The position numbers were made by a program, and so were the translations under genes. From Rufibacter psychrotolerans (GTDB lineage: Bacteria; Bacteroidota; Bacteroidia; Cytophagales; Hymenobacteraceae), in assembly GCF_016924645.1 (NCBI RefSeq), contig NZ_JAFFJV010000020.1:90177-154176 (forward strand): DNA of 64,000 nucleotides, given 5' to 3'. The notes beneath the pieces were generated by a model. The model had not been told where the DNA came from. It worked only from the letters and a program-made list of their open reading frames with translations, and made no database searches. Positions 42,750-50,689 of this stretch are shown here, in pieces (the first letter of the stretch is position 1; the number at the start of each line of letters is the position of its first letter).

Positions 42750-42980
42750 TTACGGTACCGGGTCGTATCCGTGCCCGCCCCAGGGGTGGCAGCGGCCAAT
42801 GCGTTTCAGGGCCAGCCAACCGCCTTTGAACGGACCGTACTTCACAATAGCCTGGTGCGCGTAGGCCGAGCAGGTGGGCGTGTAGCGGCAGTTGCCGGGC
42901 GTGAGCGGCGAGATCATGTAGCGGTACACCCACACCATGCCCAGAAAAAGAAACCTGAAAAGCCAGTTGATTGCCTGCAT
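42750..42980 (-). CDS. yidD: Membrane protein insertion efficiency factor YidD
   Basis: Small inner-membrane-associated protein that helps the YidC insertase. The 76-residue protein has the family core MISPLTPGNCRYTPTCSAYAHQAIVKYG and the end RIGRCHPWGGHGYDPVP, with three conserved cysteines. Length is normal. Not beside yidC or rnpA here. Confidence 0.95.
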   Translation of the reverse strand: MQAINWLFRFLFLGMVWVYRYMISPLTPGNCRYTPTCSAYAHQAIVKYGPFKGGWLALKRIGRCHPWGGHGYDPVP

Positions 42981-43013
42981 TTTAGCGCTAGTTCGGGAAA
43001 AAAGGCTACAAAT
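42981..43013. repeat. Possible decayed dispersed palindrome, copy 21
   Basis: TTTTAGCGCTAGTTCGGGAAAAAAGGCTACAAAT retains the TTTTAG.GC..GTT and AAAAGGCT parts only. Between divergent yidD and the S46 gene. Confidence 0.35.
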
Positions 43014-43016
43014 CCT

Positions 43017-43024
43017 TACCTTTG
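43017..43024 (+). promoter_or_regulatory. Candidate -7 box for the S46 peptidase
   Basis: TACCTTTG, an exact TAnnTTTG match, 22 bp before the ATG. The -33 region (TTCG at 42992) is weak. Confidence 0.5.
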
Positions 43025-43046
43025 CGGTTTCTAACTAACACAAGTT

Positions 43047-45353
43047 ATGCTTAAAAAAGTTTATAGTTTACTCCTTCTGGGGTGTTTGGGCGTGTCTCTG
43101 AACGTCCGCGCCGATGAGGGCATGTGGCTTCCGCTGCTCATCAAGCGGCTGAACCACGTGGACATGCAGAAACAAGGCCTGCAATTAACCGCCGAGGAAA
43201 TTTACAACGTGAACAACGCCAGCCTCAAAGACGCCATCGTGCAGTTTGGCGGCTTCTGTACCGGTGAGTTCATCTCCAAAGAAGGCTTGCTGCTCACCAA
43301 CCACCACTGTGGTTATGACGCCATCGCCAACAACTCCACCCCGCAGGACGACATCCTGAAGAACGGCTGGTGGGCCATGACCCGCGAGCAGGAAAAGAAA
43401 AACGAAGGCCTGTTCGTAGACATCCTGGTGCGCATGGAAGACGTGACCGGCCAGGTGTTGCAGGGCATTACGCCGCAGACCCCCGAGCAGGAGCGCAGCA
43501 AACTGGTGGCCGAGCGCACCAAAACCCTGGCCGATGCGGCCAAGAACAACGGCCAGTACGTGAGCTACGTGCGCGATTTTTTCAACGGCAACGAGTATTA
43601 CCTGTTTGTGTACGAGCGTTTCTCTGATGTGCGCCTGGTGGGCACCCCGCCCGAGAGCGTTGGTAAATTCGGGGGCGATACTGACAACTGGATGTGGCCG
43701 CGCCAGACCGGCGACTTCTCCATGTTCCGGGTGTACATGAGCCCAGACGGCAAACCGGCCGCTTACTCTGAGAAGAACGTACCCTACCGTCCTAAGCACC
43801 ACCTGCCCATTTCCATGAGCCCCGTGAAAGAGGGCGATTTCTCCATGGTGTTCGGGTTCCCGGGCCGTACCACGCGTTTTATGGCCGGTTCTGGCCTGAG
43901 CATGGCTGTGGAGCAGTCTAACCCCGTGCGTATCAAGCTGCGCGAGCGCCGCCTGGCCCTCATGAAAGAAGCCATGGATGCCTCCGCCGCCGACCGCCTG
44001 AAACTGGCCTCTAACTACGCCAGCATCAGCAACTACTACAAATACTTCATCGGGCAGAATGCGGGCATTAAGCGCATGAAAACCCTGGACAAGAAAGCCG
44101 CCGAGGAGAAAGCCTTCCAGGCCTGGGCCGATGCCAACGCCGACCGCAAAGCCCTTTACGGCTCTGCCTTAGCGGACATCAACGCCTCTTACGCCGGGCA
44201 GCGCACCTACAACCTGTCGGCCATTTACCGCACCGAGGCCGCCCTGGCGCCCCAGCTCATCGCGCACGCGTACCAGTACTCGCCGCTGTACAGCCTGCTC
44301 AAAGCCGGCAACGCCGACAAAGCCAGGCTGCAGGAAATGGTAACGGCTTACAAAGACATGAACAAAGAGTTCTACGCCAGCTACGTGCCGTCGGCCGACC
44401 AGAAGATCTTCGCCGAGCTGATGCAGATGTACTACCAAGATGTACCCAAGGCGCAGCACGCCGACATCTTCAAAGACCTGACGACTACCTACAAAGGTGA
44501 CTTTAAGAAGTGGGCCGCCGATGTGTACAGCAAATCACTGCTGGCTTCTGAAGTTAAGGCCAACGCGTTTTTGGCCAATCCTACGCTTAAGGCCCTGGAA
44601 ACAGACCCGGCGTTCAAGTTCATGCGCGCCGTACAAACCAACTACCAGGACAACATCCTGCCCAAGCTGAACGAGTACAACGCCGCCTTGGGTAGGGCCA
44701 ACCGCCTGTACGTGGCCGGTCTGCGCGAAATGCAGCCTAACAAGGTGTTCTACCCAGATGCCAACTCCACCCTGCGCCTCACCTACGGTACCGTGAAGGG
44801 CTACGAGCCCCGCGACGGCGTAGAGTACAAATACTACACGACCATGGATGGCCTGGCCGAGAAGGAAGACCCTACCAACCCAGAGTTCATTGTGCCCGCT
44901 AAACTCATGGAACTGTACCGCCAGAAAGACTACGGCCGCTACGGCCAGAACGGCGAACTGCGCGTGGGCTTCATCACCAACAATGACATCACGGGCGGTA
45001 ACTCCGGCTCGCCGGTGATCAACGGCCGCGGCGAGTTGATTGGCCTTGCCTTTGACGGCAACTGGGAAGCCATGACCGGCGACCTGGTGTTTGACCCCGA
45101 GTACAAGCGCTGCATCAACGTAGACATCAAGTACGTGCTCTTCATCATGGACAAATTTGCCGGTGCCGGCCACCTGGTCAACGAGATGACCCTGGTAGAC
45201 AACGGCAACCCCAACACCACCTTCAACCCGTCTCTGAACGATGTGAAGATGGACGGCAAGATGGAGATTGAGACCGCCGACTCCGAGATCAAAATCAAGA
45301 AGAAGCGCAACGAGACCAAGATCAAGAAAGAGACTAAGAAACAGAAGCGCTAA
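43047..45353 (+). CDS. S46 family dipeptidyl-peptidase (DPP7/DPP11-like)
   Basis: Periplasmic serine peptidase removing dipeptides from peptide N-termini, used for peptide feeding. The 768-residue protein has a signal peptide (1-22), the histidine motif LLTNHHCGYDAI (about 83-94) and the nucleophile Ser653 in TGGNSGSPVINGRG, with GLAFDGNWE after it. A helical insertion typical of the family fills the middle. Length is slightly above the usual value because of a lysine-rich tail (KIKKKRNETKIKKETKK). Whether it prefers acidic or hydrophobic residues cannot be told here. Monocistronic. Confidence 0.93.
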   Translation: MLKKVYSLLLLGCLGVSLNVRADEGMWLPLLIKRLNHVDMQKQGLQLTAEEIYNVNNASLKDAIVQFGGFCTGEFISKEGLLLTNHHCGYDAIANNSTPQDDILKNGWWAMTREQEKKNEGLFVDILVRMEDVTGQVLQGITPQTPEQERSKLVAERTKTLADAAKNNGQYVSYVRDFFNGNEYYLFVYERFSDVRLVGTPPESVGKFGGDTDNWMWPRQTGDFSMFRVYMSPDGKPAAYSEKNVPYRPKHHLPISMSPVKEGDFSMVFGFPGRTTRFMAGSGLSMAVEQSNPVRIKLRERRLALMKEAMDASAADRLKLASNYASISNYYKYFIGQNAGIKRMKTLDKKAAEEKAFQAWADANADRKALYGSALADINASYAGQRTYNLSAIYRTEAALAPQLIAHAYQYSPLYSLLKAGNADKARLQEMVTAYKDMNKEFYASYVPSADQKIFAELMQMYYQDVPKAQHADIFKDLTTTYKGDFKKWAADVYSKSLLASEVKANAFLANPTLKALETDPAFKFMRAVQTNYQDNILPKLNEYNAALGRANRLYVAGLREMQPNKVFYPDANSTLRLTYGTVKGYEPRDGVEYKYYTTMDGLAEKEDPTNPEFIVPAKLMELYRQKDYGRYGQNGELRVGFITNNDITGGNSGSPVINGRGELIGLAFDGNWEAMTGDLVFDPEYKRCINVDIKYVLFIMDKFAGAGHLVNEMTLVDNGNPNTTFNPSLNDVKMDGKMEIETADSEIKIKKKRNETKIKKETKKQKR

Positions 45354-45354
45354 C

Positions 45355-45393
45355 CTGTTTCAGGCCCCTTTTCTAAGAAACAAACCCAAAACG
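45355..45393. repeat. Dispersed palindrome, copy 22
   Basis: CTGTTTCAGGCCCCTTTTC, loop TAA, GAAACAAACCCAAAACG. It begins 1 bp after the S46 stop and runs into the terminator. Confidence 0.7.
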
Positions 45394-45419
45394 CCCGGAG
45401 GTTCTCTGGGCGTTTTTTT
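45390..45419 (+). terminator. Terminator of the S46 peptidase gene
   Basis: AACGCCCGGAG / CTCTGGGCGTT stem with a short loop and seven T. Its first bases are the last bases of the palindrome. Confidence 0.85.
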
Positions 45420-45617
45420 CATTGAGCAGGATTTTCTGGATTAGGTCAATTTTCAGGATTGAGTTAGGAGCAGGAACATGCATGATGGACAAAAGCCCTG
45501 ATGTACAGTTGGCGCAAGTTTCAGACTCGTTTCTGCAGTTGAGGGTAGCCTTCTTCAGCCAAACGCCCTCACTTCCTTGTCGCGGCATCCCGCATTGCTG
45601 AAAATCAATGGCAATTT

Positions 45618-45661
45618 ATGGCGCGGAAGTTAATCTATGGCGCGGAAGTTACTTCCGTGCC
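45618..45661. repeat. REP-like repeat: duplicated TATGGCGCGGAAGTTA with hairpin
   Basis: TATGGCGCGGAAGTTA occurs twice in a row about 19 bp apart; the second copy continues into GGCGCGGAAG-TTA-CTTCCGTGCC (45639-45661), a hairpin with one mismatch. It shares the GGCRCG...CGYGCC frame with the palindrome at 4166-4188. Confidence 0.65.
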
Positions 45662-45769
45662 TTCAAGAATGCACTATATCTGTGCGCATAGCAATAAACA
45701 GCTTCTTAAGCCCTTGCCGGATAAGCGATGCACCTAGTAGCGTTTCCATGGTTGAACGGCTATTGGCAC

Positions 45770-45804
45770 AGACACTCGCAGGTCTGGAAGACACTCCGAG
45801 GTCT
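45770..45804 (+). repeat. Imperfect direct repeat AGACACTCNNNGGTCT
   Basis: AGACACTCGCAGGTCT (45770-45785) and AGACACTCCGAGGTCT (45789-45804). Probably decayed palindromic-repeat DNA. Confidence 0.5.
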
Positions 45805-45868
45805 TTTGAGCAAGTGAGATGCGGAGCTTTAGAAGTTATTTTTAGCACTTCTATGTCCAAGGACTTTA

Positions 45869-46020
45869 GGCTGTGTCTGAAAAATGCTCCCGGAGCTTTT
45901 TCATCCGGTTTCCCTCGGCTGATCTCTGCCGCCATTGCCTATGGTAGGCCGGCGTTTTGGGGCTACTTTCCCAAAAGCAGCCCCAAAACGGTACTGCCCC
46001 GCCATTTTTCAGACACAGCC
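45869..46020. mobile_element. MITE-like element with perfect 18-bp terminal inverted repeats
   Basis: GGCTGTGTCTGAAAAATG (45869-45886) and its exact reverse complement CATTTTTCAGACACAGCC (46003-46020) bound 152 bp with no gene. The ends look like insertion-sequence termini (GGCTGTGTCTG...). No target duplication is evident (TTTA before, AGCA after). A copy of the dispersed palindrome sits inside. Confidence 0.65.
45953..45990. repeat. Dispersed palindrome, copy 23 (inside the MITE-like element)
   Basis: CGTTTTGGGGCTACTTTC, loop CC, AAAAGCAGCCCCAAAACG; 16 of 18 pairs match. The T-A pair at position 6 replaces the C-G pair of copy 11. Confidence 0.85.
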
Positions 46021-46137
46021 AGCATTAAACCCGCGAGTATCTGAACCAACCCTTGAGAGTAATGAAATTATTCCAAGTATAACTATGACTTTGTACTAGG
46101 CGTACTGTAGAAAACCCATTGGCCAACCCTCCAGCCT

Positions 46138-46974
46138 ATGCAGCATGTTCTACGGTTTTGCCTGTTTCTGATTTTATTGTTCACCACCTTTCCTGCCAGG
46201 GCGCAGATGAACAATGCTGCCGTGGGGGCCAGGGCAGTGAGTTTGGGCGGTGCGGAGGTGACGTTGACGGACACCTGGGCCTTGAGCAACAACCCCGCTG
46301 GTATTGCTGGTTTAGAAAGCCTGCAGTTAGGTGCCTATGCCCACAACCGTTTTTCCCTGAAAGAGCTCACTACCGTTGGCTTGCTGGCGGTGTACCCGTC
46401 CGCTAAGTTTGGCAGTGTGGGCGTAGACCTGCAGCGGTTTGGCGGGGAACTGTACAATGAGCAGCGCCTGGGAATTGGGTTTGCGCGTCAGTTGGGCGTG
46501 GTCAGGCTAGGCCTCAAGGCCGATGTGCTGCAGGTGCGCGTGCAGGAGTGGGGCAGCCGCAAAGCCGTGGCCCTGAGCGTGGGCCTGCAATCAGACCTGT
46601 TGCCCAAGCTTTCCTTCGGGGCACACATCTACAACCTGAACCAAGCCAAATTAGCCGAGTTTGAGGATGAACGCGTGCCTACCGTCATGAAAATGGGGCT
46701 GAGTTTTCAGGCGGCCACCAAGGTGTTGCTGGTTCTAGAAGCCGAGAAGGAACTGGAGTATCCGGTGGCGGTAAAAGGCGGCATTGAGTACCGGTTGTTA
46801 CCTGCCTTGGGCCTGCGGACGGGGTTTAACACCGGCACCCAGGCGGGTACGGCGGGCGTGGACGTGAAATTCAAACAGTTTCAGGTGGCGTATGCCCTGG
46901 GGGCGCAGCACCAACTGGGCCTGAGCAACTATCTGTCCGTTGGGTACCAGTTAAAGAAGGAGCCGCAGCCATGA
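46138..46974 (+). CDS. PorV/UPF0164-like outer-membrane protein
   Basis: A 278-residue exported protein: signal peptide (1-22, ending ARAQ), then MNNAAVGARAVSLGGAEVTLTDTWALSNNPAGIAGL, the start typical of FadL/PorV-like barrels of Bacteroidota, followed by alternating strands to the C-terminus. PorV itself is the shuttle of type IX secretion, but this protein is shorter, so it is only a relative. Its last 4 bp overlap the next gene (ATGA), so it is translated with the helix-hairpin-helix/barrel protein. Confidence 0.75.
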   Translation: MQHVLRFCLFLILLFTTFPARAQMNNAAVGARAVSLGGAEVTLTDTWALSNNPAGIAGLESLQLGAYAHNRFSLKELTTVGLLAVYPSAKFGSVGVDLQRFGGELYNEQRLGIGFARQLGVVRLGLKADVLQVRVQEWGSRKAVALSVGLQSDLLPKLSFGAHIYNLNQAKLAEFEDERVPTVMKMGLSFQAATKVLLVLEAEKELEYPVAVKGGIEYRLLPALGLRTGFNTGTQAGTAGVDVKFKQFQVAYALGAQHQLGLSNYLSVGYQLKKEPQP

Positions 46975-49052
46975 AAATCTGTTTCGGGCTCCTTTTTCTG
47001 ATTTTAGCCCTGAAATACGGGGCGGCTGCGCAGGAAGTGCCCCGCCCCGCCGTGGATGTGGAGCTGCTGGTGCAGGAGCTTTTTTCGCAGCAAGATGACG
47101 AGAACCCCATTGCTTACGAAGACCTCTATGAAACGCTGCTCCAATACTACCGGCAGCCGTTAGACCTCAACCGCGCCACCCGGAACGAGCTCCGGAGCCT
47201 GTGGCTGCTGTCAGAAAGCCAGATTTCGGCCCTGCTCCAGCACATCCAGGACAACGGGCGGCTGTTCAGTTTATATGAGTTGCAGGCCATTCCGGGCTTT
47301 GACCTGATCAGCATCCGGCGGCTGTTGCCTTTTGTGCGGGTACAGGCCCTGGGCCAGGCCGAGCAGCGTACCTGGAAAGAACGCCTCAAAAACGCTGATA
47401 CGCATACCCTGCTGCTCAGGTATGACCGTACCCTGCAGGAGCGCCGCGGCTACACCCCGCCCGAAGGTCGTTCCACCACCCGCTACTTGGGTTCGCCAGA
47501 CAAATACCTGCTCCGGTATCGCTTCAGCCATCCGCGTGATTTCAGCTTTGGCATCACCGCCGAAAAAGACGCCGGGGAGTCCTTCACGTGGAACCCCAGT
47601 CAGCGGCGCTACGGCTTCGACTTCCTCTCTGCCCACGCCCAACTCTATGACCGCGGGGCCTTCAAGACCCTCGCCCTGGGCGATTACCAGCTGCAGTTTG
47701 GGCAAGGGTTGCTGCTTTCCAGCGGCCTGAGCGTGGGCAAAGGCGGCGAGACCATTTCCACCGTGCGCCGCAGCCAGTTGGGCATCAGGCCGCATACGTC
47801 GGCCTTGGAGACTAACTTTTTCAGGGGCCTGGCGGCTACTCACCGCTGGCAGAGGCTGGAAACCACGCTCTTCTACTCTAACCGCAGGGTAGACGCATCG
47901 GGCGGCGACGCTTTGCCCGAGGACACCACTTTGCTGACCCTGGGCGCACTGCAAACCTCGGGCCTGCACCGCACTCCCACCGAGCTAGCCAACCGGCAGC
48001 GGGCCCGGGAACAGGTTCTGGGCGGCAACATCACCTTCCGAAACCCGGCACAAACTTTCGGGCTGGGGCTCACAGCCCTGCATACAAGCTACAACCTGGC
48101 GCTTCAGCCCCGGCTGGAGCCGTACAACCTTTTCAGTTTCAGGGGGCGGCAGAATTTGGCCGTGGGGCTCCACTACAGTTACCTGTGGCAGAACCTGAAC
48201 TTCTTCGGGGAAGCGGCCCGCTCGGGCAACGGAGGCCTTGGGACCGTGAACGGGGTGCTGGCGAGTTTGTCAGAGAAGGTAGAAGTAGCCTTGCTGTACC
48301 GGTACTACACCCGCGATTTTCAGACCTTGTACGGCGCGGCTTTCGGGGAGGGCAGCCGCAACCAAAACGAAAGCGGGCTGTACACGGGCCTCAAACTGAA
48401 GCTGAGCAACCGCTGGCAACTGACCGGGTACTATGACCGTTTTTCGTTTCCCTGGCTCCGGTACCGGGTAGACGCTCCCTCTACCGGCGAGGAGTACCTG
48501 CTGCGGCTGCAGTTTGTGCCTTCCAAGACCCGGCTGCTGTACGGCCAGTACCAGTATGAGCGCAAAGCGCGCAACCAGACCGTGGAGGAGAGCGCCCTGC
48601 GGCACGTCACAGACACGCACAGCCACCGTTTTCTGGTCTTGCTGGATGTAAGCCCACTGGCCGGATTGAGGCTCCGGTCGAGGGTGCAGGCTAGCCGGTT
48701 CCGGCAGACTGGCCCAAGCCGTACGGGGTATTTCACGGCCCAGGACCTTATCTGGGAGCGCCACCAGACCCGGTTAAGTGGCCGCTATGCCCTTTTTGAT
48801 ACCGACGACTACGATACCCGCCTGTACGTGCCTGAGCAGGATGTCTTGTACGCCTTCTCGCTGCCGGTCTTTGCGGGCCGGGGCACGCACGTGTACCTGC
48901 TGGTGCAGCAGGCTCTCACGCGCTACCTTGATTTTTGGTTCAAGCTAAGCCACACGCACTACCGCGGGCAAAGCACCGTTGGTTCAGGGCTGGAGCAGAT
49001 CCAGGGGCCGGCGCGTTCCGAGGTTCGGGCGCAGGTGCGATACCATTTCTAG
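46971..49052 (+). CDS. Helix-hairpin-helix plus outer-membrane-barrel protein
   Basis: A 693-residue exported protein (signal peptide 1-20). Residues about 63-122 form a ComEA-like helix-hairpin-helix pair: PLDLNRATRNELRSLWLLSE, then FSLYELQAIPGFDLISIRRL. The rest is rich in amphipathic beta strands with frequent aromatic ends (RYLGSPDKYLLRYRF; YLLRLQFVPSKTRLLYGQYQ) and ends in EVRAQVRYHF, a barrel-type terminal phenylalanine. The domain order suggests a periplasmic DNA-binding-like module attached to an outer-membrane pore. DNA binding is not shown; the motif also mediates protein contacts. Co-transcribed with the PorV-like gene. Confidence 0.8.
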   Translation: MKICFGLLFLILALKYGAAAQEVPRPAVDVELLVQELFSQQDDENPIAYEDLYETLLQYYRQPLDLNRATRNELRSLWLLSESQISALLQHIQDNGRLFSLYELQAIPGFDLISIRRLLPFVRVQALGQAEQRTWKERLKNADTHTLLLRYDRTLQERRGYTPPEGRSTTRYLGSPDKYLLRYRFSHPRDFSFGITAEKDAGESFTWNPSQRRYGFDFLSAHAQLYDRGAFKTLALGDYQLQFGQGLLLSSGLSVGKGGETISTVRRSQLGIRPHTSALETNFFRGLAATHRWQRLETTLFYSNRRVDASGGDALPEDTTLLTLGALQTSGLHRTPTELANRQRAREQVLGGNITFRNPAQTFGLGLTALHTSYNLALQPRLEPYNLFSFRGRQNLAVGLHYSYLWQNLNFFGEAARSGNGGLGTVNGVLASLSEKVEVALLYRYYTRDFQTLYGAAFGEGSRNQNESGLYTGLKLKLSNRWQLTGYYDRFSFPWLRYRVDAPSTGEEYLLRLQFVPSKTRLLYGQYQYERKARNQTVEESALRHVTDTHSHRFLVLLDVSPLAGLRLRSRVQASRFRQTGPSRTGYFTAQDLIWERHQTRLSGRYALFDTDDYDTRLYVPEQDVLYAFSLPVFAGRGTHVYLLVQQALTRYLDFWFKLSHTHYRGQSTVGSGLEQIQGPARSEVRAQVRYHF

Positions 49053-49096
49053 CTTGTTTTCTGGAAAACAGGCTAGAAACGAAAACAGGCCTAAAA
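49046..49096. repeat. Dispersed palindrome, copy 24, with a second right arm
   Basis: TTTCTAGCTTGTTTTC, loop TG, GAAAACAGGCTAGAAA (one G-T pair), then an extra right arm GAAAACAGGCCTAAAAC (49080-49096). It contains the stop codon of the helix-hairpin-helix gene and touches the stop of the convergent membrane gene; it is the only hairpin between them. Confidence 0.85.
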
Positions 49097-50689
49097 CTAC
49101 TCAGGTTTGGTACTGTAGACCGCTTCCTGCGGGGTGCCCGCCACAAATTCCAACTTCGGGAGGGGGGTGGGGTCAACCTGGTACAAGTAAAAAGTATGCG
49201 CCGTGATGCTGGGCTGGTCGAACCGGGCGTACAGTTTCACGGGGTACGGGTACCAACCAAGGTCTGCCTCCTGCGAGGAAACCAGAATGACGCGCCTGTT
49301 TTCTTTTTGGGCCAGGGCCCTTGTCCAGTCCAGAATTTGGTAGAGCGTCAACTCATTCTCCTCCGGGCTGCCGGGCTGGAAGAAGGAGCTGGGCTTTAAT
49401 TCGGGCACGTAGAGCAGGGGCTGGCCATAATACGCCACTATCGCCGACAGCAGGATATCGTCTTCCAACGCAATCAGGTTGGAGGCCGGTACCCGTTCCT
49501 TCAGAAATGCCGCCGTTTCCTTCGCCTGATGGAATGGATACTTCAGGTCCATGCCTATGGCATACACACCCACCCCAAACTGAACCACCGTAGCCGCCAG
49601 CAGCAACGCCTGAAGCCGCTGAAATGCCCTGACATTCTCCCCAGATGAGTCTCTGTAGTAGGACAGGAGCCAAGTAAACGCAACGGTAAAGAGGAAGTAA
49701 TGCCCAAAGTGCCGGAGACTGCCCATGTACTTAAAGGCAAAAAACAGCGAAAGCAGCATGAGTAAAGCCAGAAACGGCAGAAACAAACGCCGCTCTACCC
49801 TAAAGCAAGCAAGAACAAACAGGATAATGGCGCCAGACAGAAGGGCTTCCATGGCGTAGCCCAGCAGGGTAGGCGTTAAGATGTACGAATTCCAGAAATT
49901 AATAAAAAAGTGTGGGATTGGGAAAAAAGCCTGCCATGGTCGGGTGGCGGCCCTTAGGTTCAGCATCAGTTGCCCCGCTTCTGCCGGGCGGGCAATGCTC
50001 CACAGTGCAAGCAGGCAGCCCAAAGCCCAAATCGCAGTTCCCAGGTACAGTTTTGTTCGGCCAACTTGTGATTGCGGGGGCGTGTCTTTCCACCCGCCCC
50101 GCGCTTCTGCAAAGAGCAAGAGCCCCATCAGTCCGGAGAAGAAAAGGCCAAAGAGATGCGTGTGGGCATTGAGCAGCAGCACGAAGATATACAAGTACCA
50201 ACGGGAAAACCGCTTTGGGTACATCGCGCAGACCAGGAAGGTGGTCAACAGCTCCATGGCGTACAGCCTGCTAATGAGGCCGTACTCAAACAAACCATAG
50301 TAGCCAAAGCAGAACAGGAGTTTTAGTAACCAGTTGAACGGTGCCCACCGCAGGAAGACAAAGACAAAGCCAACCGCAAATGCAAACTGCCCCACCTGCA
50401 AGGCTTTTAAATCTTGGGTGAACCGGGTGATAACAAAGAGCAAACTGTACCACAGGTTGGGATGGCCTTCATATACCTTGTTTTGCAACAGCTCTGCGTA
50501 AGAATTGCTATAGAGCGCCAACAGCCACGGCTCCGTTTCGTCAAACCACAGTTCATGGTAGGGCATCAGCCTGGCTAAGAGCAGCGCGTAGATGAGGGTG
50601 AAGAAACTCGCAAGGAAGGGGGTAGAGCAGAGTACCCTTGGTTCACCTAGCTTCATTTGATTGGTAGAGGAGAGATCAGCTAGTTTCAT
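49097..50689 (-). CDS. GT-C-like polytopic membrane glycosyltransferase, paralogue A
   Basis: A 530-residue inner-membrane protein with about ten or more helices. Near the N-terminus lies HELWFDETEPWLLALY (about 45-60), an acidic loop motif after helix 1 as in GT-C (lipid-sugar-using) glycosyltransferases; further on GYYGLFEYGLISRLYAMELL and YPKRFSRWYLYI. The C-terminal 150 residues are probably periplasmic. Closely related to the adjacent upstream gene, with which it overlaps by 4 bp, so this is a tandem duplication in one operon. Acceptor and donor unknown. Confidence 0.78.
   Translation of the reverse strand: MKLADLSSTNQMKLGEPRVLCSTPFLASFFTLIYALLLARLMPYHELWFDETEPWLLALYSNSYAELLQNKVYEGHPNLWYSLLFVITRFTQDLKALQVGQFAFAVGFVFVFLRWAPFNWLLKLLFCFGYYGLFEYGLISRLYAMELLTTFLVCAMYPKRFSRWYLYIFVLLLNAHTHLFGLFFSGLMGLLLFAEARGGWKDTPPQSQVGRTKLYLGTAIWALGCLLALWSIARPAEAGQLMLNLRAATRPWQAFFPIPHFFINFWNSYILTPTLLGYAMEALLSGAIILFVLACFRVERRLFLPFLALLMLLSLFFAFKYMGSLRHFGHYFLFTVAFTWLLSYYRDSSGENVRAFQRLQALLLAATVVQFGVGVYAIGMDLKYPFHQAKETAAFLKERVPASNLIALEDDILLSAIVAYYGQPLLYVPELKPSSFFQPGSPEENELTLYQILDWTRALAQKENRRVILVSSQEADLGWYPYPVKLYARFDQPSITAHTFYLYQVDPTPLPKLEFVAGTPQEAVYSTKPE

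Larger units (their letters stand above)
45420..46137. other. Gene-free, repeat-rich interval
   Basis: About 720 bp without a credible gene. It contains REP-like palindromes (45618-45661), a 19-bp-period direct repeat (45770-45804) and a MITE-like element (45869-46020). Plus and minus frames of 90-135 codons through the repeats resemble nothing. Confidence 0.65.

Noticed and set aside
45637..46044. 135-codon plus-strand frame
   Set aside because: It crosses the REP-like hairpin and the MITE-like element; an open frame in repeat DNA, not a gene.
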